From positions 1 through 64,000 of the forward strand of contig JACOUL010000033.1 in NCBI GenBank assembly GCA_016177875.1: 64,000 nucleotides of DNA. Reading direction: 5' to 3'. Position numbers and translations under genes: made by a program. Source of the DNA: Burkholderiales bacterium. GTDB lineage: Bacteria; Pseudomonadota; Gammaproteobacteria; Burkholderiales; Burkholderiaceae_D. The notes beneath the pieces are model-generated. The model was not told where the DNA came from. It ran no database searches and saw only the letters and a program-made list of their open reading frames with translations. Position 1 is the stretch's first letter; every line of letters starts with the position of its first letter. Shown in pieces: positions 1-8,110 of the stretch.

Positions 1-79
1 GTACCCGGGGATGCGGATGCCACATGCCCATTTCAAACAAGGTGCGTCGTTCTTCCTCTGCCAGATAAAATCGTTTCAT
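1..79 (-). CDS. Partial N-terminus, possibly IS630-like transposase/HTH protein
   Basis: An open frame starts at an ATG (77-79, minus strand) and runs off the left edge after 26 codons. The peptide begins MKRFYLAEEERRTLFEMG and continues with a WHPHPRV segment. It resembles the start of helix-turn-helix proteins of the IS630 family, which often open with an acidic helix followed by an HP-rich turn. Only the first 26 residues are visible, so family and integrity cannot be settled. The rest of 1-316 shows no convincing gene. Confidence 0.3.
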   Translation of the reverse strand, partial: MKRFYLAEEERRTLFEMGMWHPHPRV

Positions 80-316
80 CTCGTCAACCCGTATCCAATA
101 CCCATACGGCTTTGACAGTTCCTTTTCAAGGATTACTTAGGTTGCGATGGGTGTGACGGTTTTGATTTGCCAACCGGGAAAAGTTTCGGCAAAGCTTGTG
201 ACGTATTGAGCTGCTGTGATGCGGGTAGTTGCGATTGGCCTGAGCGTAAGCGAAAAAAGAAAGAAGAGGAAAGAAATGTTTATATTCCTTCAAAGACGTC
301 TCATCTTTAAACAACT

Positions 317-802
317 ATGATGCAGATAAGAGACTTTCAATCCGACGATACCGATGTGGTAAATGAGCTTGCTTTCACGGCATTCACTCAATTTGAAAAC
401 GAGTACGCAGACTGGAACGCGTTTTCTCAAAATTTGAGAAAAATGTCTTTGTTGGCGAGCACAGGCGAGATCATCGTTGCGATTGATGATGGAAGAATCG
501 TTGGAGCGGTTGCTTATGTCGGTCCTGGAAAGCCTAAAGCAAATTTCTTTGATCCTGCTTGGCCGATTATTCGTATGCTTGTTGTGGCGCCGGATAAAAG
601 AGGAAAGGGAATTGGCCGCCTCTTAACTGATGAATGTATTCGCCGTGCCAAGCGAGATAAGGCAAACTCAATTGCGCTCCATACGTCTCCCATCATGAAA
701 AATGCTTTGAGTATGTATTTGCGGATGGGTTTCGCGTTGTTGACTGAGGCGCCACCGATCCACGGTGTGCAGTACGGTGTCTATATCAAAAGCCTGAATT
801 AA
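317..802 (+). CDS. GNAT family N-acetyltransferase
   Basis: A 161-residue protein of normal GNAT length that should transfer an acetyl group from acetyl-CoA to an unknown amine. The acetyl-CoA-binding motif A is clear at about residues 92-116: the strand MLVVAP is followed by DKRGKGIGRLLTDECIRRA, with the R-x-x-G-x-G pyrophosphate loop. The C-terminal YLRMGFALLTEAP segment matches motif B (the usual yxkxGF). There are two adjacent ATG codons at 317 and 320 and either may be used. The gene stands alone on the plus strand and the context does not point to a substrate. Confidence 0.85.
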   Translation: MMQIRDFQSDDTDVVNELAFTAFTQFENEYADWNAFSQNLRKMSLLASTGEIIVAIDDGRIVGAVAYVGPGKPKANFFDPAWPIIRMLVVAPDKRGKGIGRLLTDECIRRAKRDKANSIALHTSPIMKNALSMYLRMGFALLTEAPPIHGVQYGVYIKSLN

Positions 803-917
803 TCCCATCGGTTCCATATAAAACAAGAAAACAAATTTTCATCTATCGGCGCTTGGCTTGTCATGCCCCTGCTGTCGCGAATTCATGACCGGCCAAGCGC
901 AATGTGATGCAGGTGTT

Positions 918-1349
918 TTACGGCCGAGCCACGTGCCAGGCGTTGTTGTCCATCCCCTCGCCGGTTTTATCTCCACGATTTTTATCTTGCTTCCAGTTGT
1001 AAAGCGGTTTGCCTTTGTAGGCCCATTGCATTTTTCCATCGTCACGGGTGATCACGGTAAAGCCCTTACTTCCTACCGAGTTGCTGAAGGCAAGCAGCGG
1101 CGGCCAATTGGCGGCGCATTGGCCATTGCATACGCTCTTTCCGGCGGGATCCTTGTCGTAGGTATAGAGCGTCATTCCGGCAGGATCTGTCATGTAGTCA
1201 TTGGATACCATGACAGGAACGAAGCTTGGTGCCGCCGTAGTTAATGGCGCCGATGCTGGGGATGCGCTCGAAGTTGCCGGCGGGGTTGAGGTGCAAGCTG
1301 CAAGAATTACGATGGCGATGCAAGGCAAAACTAGGAAGGTTTTTTTCAT
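918..1349 (-). CDS. Secreted-repeat lipoprotein (COG4315-like)
   Basis: A 143-residue putative outer-membrane or periplasmic lipoprotein. The N-terminus has a signal sequence ending in a lipobox (ILAAC, Cys at about residue 19), then a Ser/Thr/Pro/Ala-rich spacer to about residue 42. Two copies of the 'secreted repeat of unknown function' follow: the first contains GMTLYTYDKDPAGKSVCNGQ and ANWPP, the second contains GKMQWAYKGKPLYNWKQD. Proteins of this family are widespread in proteobacteria and of unknown function. The ATG is preceded by TATGGAGTAAGC on the minus strand, a reasonable ribosome site. Monocistronic by position. Confidence 0.85.
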   Translation of the reverse strand: MKKTFLVLPCIAIVILAACTSTPPATSSASPASAPLTTAAPSFVPVMVSNDYMTDPAGMTLYTYDKDPAGKSVCNGQCAANWPPLLAFSNSVGSKGFTVITRDDGKMQWAYKGKPLYNWKQDKNRGDKTGEGMDNNAWHVARP

Positions 1350-1529
1350 GCTTACTCCATAAAGTTGATTGTAAGAAGTGTTCTTGTGATGAGTGATGGT
1401 ATGAATAGGCTAGCAGATCTCATTGCCACATGCTGAGCATGCGTTAATTGTAAAATAAGTCGCGTCGAACATCCCGCTCAGGCGGCGCCGAGACAATAAG
1501 CAATCTTTAATCTTCTGTAAGGAACTCCT

Positions 1530-2168
1530 TTGTACATTCCCAAGCCGCATGAAGAAACCAGACTGGACGTCTTGCACGAATTGATGCGGGCACATCCGCT
1601 CGGATGTTTGGTGACGCTAAGTGAAAGCGGTCTGGTCGCCAACCATATTCCTTTTGTGCTGGATATTTCATCGAGTGAGCTGGGCGTTTTGAAAGGGCAT
1701 GTGGCGCGCGCTAATCCGCTGTGGAAAGAATTTTCGGCATCGACGGAATCGCTGGTCGTATTCCAAGGTCCAGAGGGGTATGTTTCTCCGACCTGGTATC
1801 CGACCAAGCATCAAACCGGAAAGGCGGTGCCGACGTGGAATTACGCCGTCGTTCATGCCTATGGTTTGCCGAGAGCGATCGAGGATGCAGAGTGGCTTTT
1901 GAGTCTCGTATCGGAGCTCAGCGACATTCACGAAGCATCGCAGCAGCTGCCATGGAAGGTATCGGATGCGCCGAAAGATTTCACCGAGCGTTTGCTTGAG
2001 ATGATCGTGGGAATAGAAATCCCCATTTCCAGAATTGAAGGTAAATGGAAAGTCAGCCAGAATCGGCCGAAGGCAGACCGGCTCGGCGTTGCCGCCGGAT
2101 TGGAAGCGCAAGAAAACGATGCCGCGCGCGAGATGGCGGCAATGGTCATGCAATCTCTGAATAAATGA
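1530..2168 (+). CDS. FMN-binding negative regulator, PaiB-like
   Basis: A 212-residue protein that matches the PaiB/FMN-binding split-barrel family in length and sequence: the start is YIPKPHEE, then GCLVTLSESGLVANHIPF, and later VSPTWYPTKH and VPTWNYAVVHAYG, the usual flavin-binding face. The C-terminal KWKVSQNRP segment is also typical. PaiB proteins were described as repressors of degradative genes in Bacillus, but many are probably flavin-binding enzymes or sensors. The start is TTG at 1530, supported by an AAGGA ribosome site about 8 bases upstream and by the conserved N-terminus beginning exactly there. No divergent target gene points to its regulon. Confidence 0.85.
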   Translation: MYIPKPHEETRLDVLHELMRAHPLGCLVTLSESGLVANHIPFVLDISSSELGVLKGHVARANPLWKEFSASTESLVVFQGPEGYVSPTWYPTKHQTGKAVPTWNYAVVHAYGLPRAIEDAEWLLSLVSELSDIHEASQQLPWKVSDAPKDFTERLLEMIVGIEIPISRIEGKWKVSQNRPKADRLGVAAGLEAQENDAAREMAAMVMQSLNK

Positions 2169-2175
2169 TATGGCG

Positions 2176-2379
2176 TTATTTTTTCTTACGCGTCCGCTTA
2201 GGCGCAGCGGGCGCGCCGGTCCATAGTGCCATCATTTGCTTCGTTCCTTTTTTGATCGCGGCATTGGCTTGCCTTCTTGCCTGCGCGGTAGCGTGACCGC
2301 GGATCGAACCGGCGATCGCATTTGCTCCGCTTAACCACATGCTGAGCAGCGGATTTTTTTTCAGCCAAGGATTTTTCAT
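2176..2379 (-). CDS. Small basic conserved-type protein, unknown function
   Basis: A 67-residue, strongly basic protein whose C-terminus is Lys/Arg-rich (APKRTRKKK). The middle is Ala-rich and probably helical (GHATAQARRQANAAIKKGTK). No domain is recognised. Its ATG overlaps the stop of the upstream DUF1232 gene by four bases (ATGA), so the two are translationally coupled. That coupling is the best evidence that it is real. DNA- or RNA-binding is possible from the charge but is only a guess. Confidence 0.55.
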   Translation of the reverse strand: MKNPWLKKNPLLSMWLSGANAIAGSIRGHATAQARRQANAAIKKGTKQMMALWTGAPAAPKRTRKKK

Positions 2380-2660
2380 AGACGTTTTCCTGTCATGGGA
2401 AAGATTTTCGGCGGCGTGTTATCGCGTAATTGGGGCGGCAAAAGCTTGAGTAAAAAATGGAAGGCCAGCGGCACCAACACCAGATCGTCAACGATACCCA
2501 GCAGCGGAAGGACATAGCTGAACGGGGCGATGGCATAGATGGCCAAGAGAATGAGCGCCGGTATGAACCACACAGGCCGTGCAGGGTGCTTCAAGGCAAA
2601 CCATGCCAAGCGCAAGTCTTTTTTGCTGATACGCCACAGGATAAATAGCAGTCTTCTCAT
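2376..2660 (-). CDS. DUF1232 (YkvA-like) membrane protein
   Basis: About 94 residues from the preferred ATG at 2660, which has GAGGAG seven to twelve bases upstream; a longer in-frame reading to 2690 lacks such a site. The hydrophobic core FIPALILLAIYAIAPF followed by DDLVLVPLAFHFLLKLLP is the hallmark of DUF1232: a helix, the conserved P-x-D/S-x-I-P region and a second helix. The function of DUF1232 proteins is not established. It is the first gene of a two-gene unit with the 67-residue basic protein downstream. Confidence 0.75.
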   Translation of the reverse strand: MRRLLFILWRISKKDLRLAWFALKHPARPVWFIPALILLAIYAIAPFSYVLPLLGIVDDLVLVPLAFHFLLKLLPPQLRDNTPPKIFPMTGKRL

Positions 2661-2729
2661 CACGACTCCTCTTTCAAGAGAAAGAAGCAAGAAACGCTTG
2701 GACCGCTATCGCCCTCCATCGTTTCGTGT

Positions 2730-3644
2730 TCACCCGGAAAATTTCCGTAAGCGCTGATGAATCGACGTGGCGGCAATCGCCGCATGTCCGGTTGCAACGC
2801 AGATTTGGCTTAAGCCATGTACGACATCTCCTGCCGCGTATAAACCGTCAATCGATGTTTGCATGGATTTGTTGACGACTAAGTCTTGCATATCATCGCA
2901 TGCCGCGCCGAGTTGCAGCGCTAGGTCCGAGCGCACGCGGCTGCCCAGGGCGGAATACAAACTATCGAAGCAGAGTGTGCGGCCGTCAGCCAGACGCATG
3001 CCGGTGATGATTTTACCTACCATCTCAACGGCGACGACGGCTTCCTCGATGAGCGTAACATCGGCAGCCGACAAGCAATGTCGATCTTCCGCAGTAAGGC
3101 GGGACACGCCCAAGGTCAATAGGCTGATCCGATCGGTATAGGTCTGCAAAAACAGGGCTTCGTTGACGCCATGCGTATCGTCTCCGATCACGCCGACTTG
3201 CTGACCAATGACTTCATATCCATCGCATATGGGGCAGTGCCGCAAAAATCCTTGGGCAATGGCATTGGGTACGTCGGGCAAGGCCGGTTCGACATCCAGT
3301 GCGCCTGTCGCCAGCAAAACCGTGCGCGAGGCTATCGTTCGGCCGGCATAGTGCAGCACGAATATGCCATGTTGCTGCCGTTCGATCCCTTCGACGACGG
3401 CATAAATAATGTCGGCGCCATAGCGGCATGCTTGAGCGCGTAAGCGATGGAGCAACTCATTGCCGTTAACCCCATCCGGAAAACCGGGATAGTTGTGCGA
3501 AACGGGAATCAGCGAGGCGCGGCTGCCGCCGGCATCGATTAAACAAACGCGGCGGCGATAGCGCAACAGATAAATTGCGGCGGTTAATCCGGCAGGGCCG
3601 CCGCCGATAATGGCGCAATCGAAAATTTCGTTAGTGGTGGGCAT
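2730..3644 (-). CDS. Thioredoxin-reductase-like FAD protein with degenerate NADPH site
   Basis: A 304-residue flavoprotein of the low-molecular-weight thioredoxin reductase fold. The FAD motif IIGGGPAGLTAAIYLLRYRR is at residues 12-31, the redox dithiol CPICDG at about 136-141, and the C-terminal FAD motif contains GLYAAGDVVHGLSQI at about 267-281. The second Rossmann motif, normally GGGxSAxEEA, reads GVIGDDTHGVNEALFL, and the following H-R-R-x NADPH-phosphate motif is missing (LLTLGVSRL). It may therefore use a ferredoxin, NADH or no nicotinamide cofactor, as described for some divergent TrxR-like proteins. Annotation as a classical TrxB would be unsafe. Confidence 0.85.
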   Translation of the reverse strand: MPTTNEIFDCAIIGGGPAGLTAAIYLLRYRRRVCLIDAGGSRASLIPVSHNYPGFPDGVNGNELLHRLRAQACRYGADIIYAVVEGIERQQHGIFVLHYAGRTIASRTVLLATGALDVEPALPDVPNAIAQGFLRHCPICDGYEVIGQQVGVIGDDTHGVNEALFLQTYTDRISLLTLGVSRLTAEDRHCLSAADVTLIEEAVVAVEMVGKIITGMRLADGRTLCFDSLYSALGSRVRSDLALQLGAACDDMQDLVVNKSMQTSIDGLYAAGDVVHGLSQICVATGHAAIAATSIHQRLRKFSG

Positions 3645-3815
3645 CCTTGCGATGCGCGGCGCACCCCATCAATTTAAATCACATAAGTAGAAACTCCTCT
3701 ATGGAGCAAGTTCCCCCAAACGGAGATTTCTTTGAGGTACTTGTTTTATTTTGCGAGTGACGTCGACCTTATAATGCTGCCACGGTAATTTTAAGAAACT
3801 TCATCGAGGTGAAAA

Positions 3816-4172
3816 ATGGATTCTGCAGTGTTGACTCCTTTATTTACGTTATTAGGCACCTTAGCCGGCGGCCTGGTAACCTTCTCAGTCAATCGCCAGC
3901 AATTCAGGCATCAGCTGGAAGCGTTGCGCCAGCAATACAAAACAGATTTCATGGCGGAAGAAACAGCGCGTCATTTCTTGAGCCACAAAGGCTATACCGA
4001 TCGGTCGTTCGACGTGCTCGAAAAACATCTGGGCGGATTTGAACCGAATGATTTGCGCAAAATCCTGGTGCGCGCCGGGGCGGTGCGTATCTATCGCGAC
4101 GACGGCAGCGAGTGGTGGTATCTTTTATCGCGTATCGATGAACGCATTGAAAAGCTGCAAGCGCGCAGCTGA
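3816..4172 (+). CDS. Membrane-anchored hypothetical protein
   Basis: A 118-residue protein with one N-terminal membrane helix (about residues 6-24, LTPLFTLLGTLAGGLVTF), a helical linker rich in Gln and Arg, and a soluble C-terminal part (residues 50-118). That part has a winged-helix-like pattern: SFDVLEKHLGGFEPNDLRKILVRAGAVRIYRDDGSEWWYL. Similar short anchored proteins occur in many proteobacteria without an assigned role. GAGGTG eight bases before the ATG supports the start. It precedes the nitronate monooxygenase gene by 21 bases on the same strand, so co-transcription is likely. Confidence 0.65.
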   Translation: MDSAVLTPLFTLLGTLAGGLVTFSVNRQQFRHQLEALRQQYKTDFMAEETARHFLSHKGYTDRSFDVLEKHLGGFEPNDLRKILVRAGAVRIYRDDGSEWWYLLSRIDERIEKLQARS

Positions 4173-4193
4173 TTTCTTTTTCCGGAGTTTGCG

Positions 4194-5240
4194 ATGACGA
4201 CGGTGTTGCAAGAACTCTTGGGTATTGAGTTGCCCATCATTCAGGCTCCGATGGCGGGCGTGCAAGGCAGCGCTTTGGCGATTGCGGTTTCCAATGCGGG
4301 CGGACTCGGTTCGCTGCCGTGCGCGATGCTGAGCGTAGAGGGCATACGCAGCGAATTGAATAACATCAAGGCGCACACGAGCAAGCCGTACAACGTCAAT
4401 TTTTTTTGCCACACGTCGCCTGTGCCCGACGCAACGCGAGAAACAAATTGGCGTAATGCGCTTGCACCGTATTACCGCGAATTCGGCATCGACGCCGCCG
4501 ACATTTCCGCCGGTCCGGGACGCGCGCCGTTCAGCGCGGACGCTGCCGATGTGCTGGAAGAATTCAAGCCGCCGGTCGTCAGTTTTCATTTCGGCTTGCC
4601 CTCGGCGGAATTACTCGCACGTGTAAAAGGATGGGGCGCCAAAATTCTTTCATCGGCGACCACGGTGGCGGAGGCGGTTTGGCTGGAGCGGCACGGCGTC
4701 GACGCCGTCATTGCGCAAGGCGTGGAAGCAGGCGGGCATCGAGGCATGTTTTTAACGGACGATTTGACCACGCAAGTCGGCACGCTTGCTTTGCTGCCGC
4801 AAATCGTCAAAGCGGTGCGCGTGCCGGTGATCGCTGCCGGCGGCATCGCCGATGCGCAAGGCGTTGCTGCTGCGCTTGCGCTTGGCGCGACAGGCGTGCA
4901 AATCGGCACGGCTTATATGTGCTGCGCCGAAGCCACCACCAGCGCTTTGCATCGCGCGGCGCTCAAGAGCGAAGCGGCCCGCCATACCGCGTTGACCAAT
5001 GTGTTTACCGGACGCCCTGCGCGCGGCATCGTCAACCGTTTGATGCGCGAGCTCGGCCCCATCAGCCAAGCGGCGCCGGTATTTCCGCTTGCCACGGCAG
5101 CCATCGCGCCTTTGCGCGCTAAAGCCGAAGCGCGGGGTTCGGGCGATTTTTCGCCGCTATGGTCGGGCCAGAATGCAAGCGGATGCAAGGACGTCGCGGC
5201 GGCGCAGCTCACGCGTGAATTGGCATCAGGCGTCCGCTGA
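4194..5240 (+). CDS. Nitronate monooxygenase (2-nitropropane dioxygenase family)
   Basis: A 348-residue FMN-dependent TIM barrel predicted to oxidise alkyl nitronates. The N-terminal IIQAPMAGVQGSALAIAVSN and GGLGSLP motifs, the phosphate-binding segment DAVIAQGVEAGGHRG (about residues 171-185) with the catalytic-site His, and the VPVIAAGGIADAQGVAAALA and GATGVQIGTAYM motifs are all present. Length is normal. A second, shorter family member lies at 14939-15901. The family also contains enoyl reductases, so the substrate is uncertain. Confidence 0.88.
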   Translation: MTTVLQELLGIELPIIQAPMAGVQGSALAIAVSNAGGLGSLPCAMLSVEGIRSELNNIKAHTSKPYNVNFFCHTSPVPDATRETNWRNALAPYYREFGIDAADISAGPGRAPFSADAADVLEEFKPPVVSFHFGLPSAELLARVKGWGAKILSSATTVAEAVWLERHGVDAVIAQGVEAGGHRGMFLTDDLTTQVGTLALLPQIVKAVRVPVIAAGGIADAQGVAAALALGATGVQIGTAYMCCAEATTSALHRAALKSEAARHTALTNVFTGRPARGIVNRLMRELGPISQAAPVFPLATAAIAPLRAKAEARGSGDFSPLWSGQNASGCKDVAAAQLTRELASGVR

Positions 5241-5279
5241 AAAAATGAACAAAGACCGTCATCGAGGCTTCGCAAGAAA

Positions 5280-5789
5280 ATGAAAGTACCGATTCTCGTT
5301 TTCGCTTTTTTAAGCGTGCCAGTAAATGCCACGGCGCAGGCCGCGAGCAACTGCAATTTAAGGATGGAGGATGCGCCCCAGTCAAATGCCTGGCTGATGC
5401 GAGCCGGCGAAAACTGTCCCATCTCGGAAGCCGAATTGGCGGCGCACATCGAATCCGCACTTGCGCAAGACTCTCGCACAGGCGAGTTCTCGATTTCGCT
5501 CGGCAGATTAATCAAATTTCCGTGGCTCGCACAGAGCCTGGCGACAGCGGCAGCACGCTCAGCCGATTGGGACGCCAAGCGCGGCCGCGCAAAAAATCAG
5601 CATGACAATGCCGTGGTGGGACGAATGTTGACGCAAAGCTTGAGCCAGTCCGCCGTGGCGAATGCGCTCGACCGTCGCGGCTTGCGGTTGGTGCACGTAT
5701 CGGTGGAAAAAGTCTTGGTGAGTAAGCAGGCGGACGGCAAGCTGCCCTTCGATGCGCAGCTGTCGCTCAGGGTGGCGCAGAAATCTTAG
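5280..5789 (+). CDS. Secreted hypothetical protein
   Basis: A 169-residue protein with a signal peptide (residues 1-19, cleavage likely near NATAQA). The mature part is mixed alpha/beta with two cysteines (CNL and ENC). No family is recognised. It lies 39 bases after the nitronate monooxygenase gene on the same strand and may be the last gene of that unit. A periplasmic role is likely from the signal peptide; nothing more can be supported. Confidence 0.6.
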   Translation: MKVPILVFAFLSVPVNATAQAASNCNLRMEDAPQSNAWLMRAGENCPISEAELAAHIESALAQDSRTGEFSISLGRLIKFPWLAQSLATAAARSADWDAKRGRAKNQHDNAVVGRMLTQSLSQSAVANALDRRGLRLVHVSVEKVLVSKQADGKLPFDAQLSLRVAQKS

Positions 5790-5868
5790 CTGCAGTAACC
5801 AGCCGGGTCTTTGAATCGATATGGACCGCTAGCCTGATCAACAGCCGCTTGTTGCAAAGTTATCCGGT

Positions 5869-6173
5869 CGCATTCGCCAGTGGCCACACACCCCGTTCAA
5901 CGCCTGGGACCAGAGGCTTCGTCTCTCGATTGCGGGATATCAGGACAAGCTGGCGGTCTATCTGGATGATCATGATCAGTGTCCTTGCCTGATGATGGCG
6001 CCTCCAGCACCCACATCATCAAGCCGGAGAATGCGAATCAGCAGTTTCCGCACATGCCCGCCAACGAATACTTTTGCATGCGGCTTGCGCGCGCGTTAAA
6101 CGTACCGGTCCCCGATGTCGAACTGCTGCATATTCCTGACCCGGTGTTCCGGGTAAACGTGAAGCTGACATAG
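5869..6173 (+). pseudogene. Decayed hipA-like kinase fragment
   Basis: Two pieces of a HipA-family Ser/Thr kinase are visible in different frames. The first (from 5869) reads RLRLSIAGYQDKLAVYLDD, matching the R-x-S-I-x-G-x-Q-x-K motif. After a frameshift near 5973-5982 the second reads DDGASSTHIIKPENANQQFP, then HMPANEYFCMRLARALN and VPDVELLHI, the start of the kinase domain. The N-terminal domain is gone and homology stops at about 6155, before the ATP-binding catalytic residues, so no active protein can be made. No hipB antitoxin gene is adjacent. It is a relic of a toxin-antitoxin module. Confidence 0.75.
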
Positions 6174-6196
6174 ACGTCTTCTCCACCTCTGTCTTG

Positions 6197-7210
6197 CTAG
6201 CGTTCCGCACTAGCCTTAATCTCTTCAAAGCATTGCTCAATCGCTTGCGGCATATTCGCCGTCAAGCTGTCTTCGCTTTCTTCCAGCACGCCTTGATCCG
6301 ACAGCATGCGTAGCTTGCTTAATTGGTCGGCAATTAAAACAACTTTGCCGATGACGCTCGTGGCCGATTCGGGCACGTGCAATTGGGCTAATGCGTCGAG
6401 GACGGCCGGCGGTAAATCCCACTGCATGGCAATGCGATAAGTAAGCTGCCGCGCGATGGAATAAAACTCGCGGCAAAAATTTTCGGACAGCGATAAGGTG
6501 ACCTGCTCATGTACTTGGTCGATCAGGCGGAATGCGACGATCATGCCGACGTTTTGCATCAAGCCGGCAAGAAATGAAGCGAAGGCATCGATACGTTCTT
6601 CTTTGGCGAGAATGCTGCAAGCTTGCGCACACTTCTCGGATTGATCCCATAACAACGGTGCCGCAGACTTGGCAAAGCGGCCGGATTGCGCATGAATCAC
6701 CGGGCGAAACGACGCTTTGGCAATCAACATGCGCAAGCCGTTTTTCCCCAACACCATGACGGCATTTTCTAGGCTGGCGATCGGTTGGCGCGGCTGGTAA
6801 TAACTGCTATTGGCTTGGCGGATGACTTCCGCCACCAAGGAAACGTCGCGCGCGATTCCTTGCGCCAGTTCGGCGCCGGAGATATTTTCATTGTGCATGC
6901 TCTGCAAGAGCTGCGGAAGCACGCTCGGCACGCGCGGCACCAAGTCGGCGCCTGCTAAGTTGGAATTGGAAAGGCGGTTTAAGGACTCAAGAATATTTCG
7001 TTCCGCGGCGCTTAGAGAATGGGCGGCACTGAGATTTGCGCCGAGCAGCCGGCCGAGGAAAAGAGCGTCGATATTGATGAGCGGATGCCACGCAACAGCG
7101 GTCTGCTCTTGTACAACGGCAGGCGAGTGCGTTTCCTTCTTTGCCGAGGCCGCCGGATTTTCGGCCTTCTTAGCCGAGCGACCCAGCAAGCGACTGACCC
7201 AACTATTCAT
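6197..7210 (-). CDS. HDOD domain protein
   Basis: A 337-residue cytoplasmic protein. The first 50 residues are low in order (Ala/Lys-rich). The HDOD domain spans about residues 85-300: VPRVPSVLPQLLQSMHNENISG, then ELAQGIARDVSLVAEVIRQANSSYY (the D-P/S-x-L-x-x-x-V-L-x-x-N/A-S motif) and MLGLMQNVG-type residues in ASFLAGLMQNVGMIVAF. HDOD proteins resemble HD hydrolases without metal ligands and act as scaffolds in signalling, often in chemotaxis or c-di-GMP circuits. The start at 7210 fits the sequence. Transcribed away from the GST gene at 7379. Confidence 0.82.
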   Translation of the reverse strand: MNSWVSRLLGRSAKKAENPAASAKKETHSPAVVQEQTAVAWHPLINIDALFLGRLLGANLSAAHSLSAAERNILESLNRLSNSNLAGADLVPRVPSVLPQLLQSMHNENISGAELAQGIARDVSLVAEVIRQANSSYYQPRQPIASLENAVMVLGKNGLRMLIAKASFRPVIHAQSGRFAKSAAPLLWDQSEKCAQACSILAKEERIDAFASFLAGLMQNVGMIVAFRLIDQVHEQVTLSLSENFCREFYSIARQLTYRIAMQWDLPPAVLDALAQLHVPESATSVIGKVVLIADQLSKLRMLSDQGVLEESEDSLTANMPQAIEQCFEEIKASAER

Positions 7211-7378
7211 GATTATTCTGATGTTGCAGTTTTATGTGGACAAGGTAGCACGATTACCGGCGAAATCGTGTTGTATATTTCACGCAGTCACAGGACTTTG
7301 CCGCCCGAATTCGCCAATTGGCGCGCGGATCACGCTACATTACCGCGATAAGCGAACCCCCTCTGAAAGAAAAGCGCC

Positions 7379-8008
7379 ATGCCCTGGAACCGACGCGTCA
7401 CGCTCTATCATGCCCCCAATACCCGTTCCACCGGCGTACTGATTCTGCTGGAGGAACTCGGTGCCGATTACGAATTGAAGGTGTTGAACCTCAAAGCGGG
7501 CGACCAAAAAAAGCCGGAATACCTGGCCATCAACCCGATGGGCAAGGTGCCGGCGATTCGCCACGGCGATGCGGTCGTGACCGAGCAGGTGGCGATTTAT
7601 CTTTATCTGGCGGACTTGTACGGCGAGGCCGGTTTGGCGCCGCCTTTGGGCGACCCTTTGCGCGGCGCTTATTTGCGTTGGATGGCATATTACGGTTCTT
7701 GCTTCGAGCCGGCCCTGGTCGATCGCTCGATGAAGCGTGAGCCGGCGCCGTCGTCGACGTCGCCCTATGGCGACTATGAAACGATGTTGAATACCCTGAC
7801 CGACCAGCTAAGCCAGGGACCGTACATGCTCGGCGAAAAATTCAGTGCCGCGGATGTGTTGTGGGGAACCGCGCTGACGTGGACGACGGCATTCAAGCTG
7901 GTGCCCGATGTGCCGGTGGTCAAAGCGTATATCGACCGCATCAATGCGCGTCCGGCGGTGGAGCGGGCACGTATGAAGGATGAACAACTTCTCGCCGAAC
8001 AGCAATAA
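7379..8008 (+). CDS. Glutathione S-transferase family protein
   Basis: A 209-residue GST of normal length. The N-terminal thioredoxin-like domain has VTLYHAPNTRSTGVLILLEE with a Ser at the active-site position (R-S-T), the cis-proline segment MGKVPAIRHGD, and the glutathione-binding VTEQVAIYLYLAD. The C-terminal helical domain carries the LGEKFSAADVLWGT capping motif. The electrophilic substrate cannot be deduced. The ATG is the only reasonable start at the conserved N-terminus. Confidence 0.88.
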   Translation: MPWNRRVTLYHAPNTRSTGVLILLEELGADYELKVLNLKAGDQKKPEYLAINPMGKVPAIRHGDAVVTEQVAIYLYLADLYGEAGLAPPLGDPLRGAYLRWMAYYGSCFEPALVDRSMKREPAPSSTSPYGDYETMLNTLTDQLSQGPYMLGEKFSAADVLWGTALTWTTAFKLVPDVPVVKAYIDRINARPAVERARMKDEQLLAEQQ

Positions 8009-8110
8009 ATTTTCCTTCCATCCAGCAAGCCTGCTTGCGGCTGTCATAAGACAAAACGCGACGCGGCTTGTCTATTACAACTAGACACGCCATCCTGCTT
8101 CCCATCTTTC

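Noticed and set aside
126..314. 62-codon minus-strand frame before the GNAT gene
   Set aside because: No ribosome site, no family resemblance, biased residues (His/Asn/Arg) typical of a chance frame.
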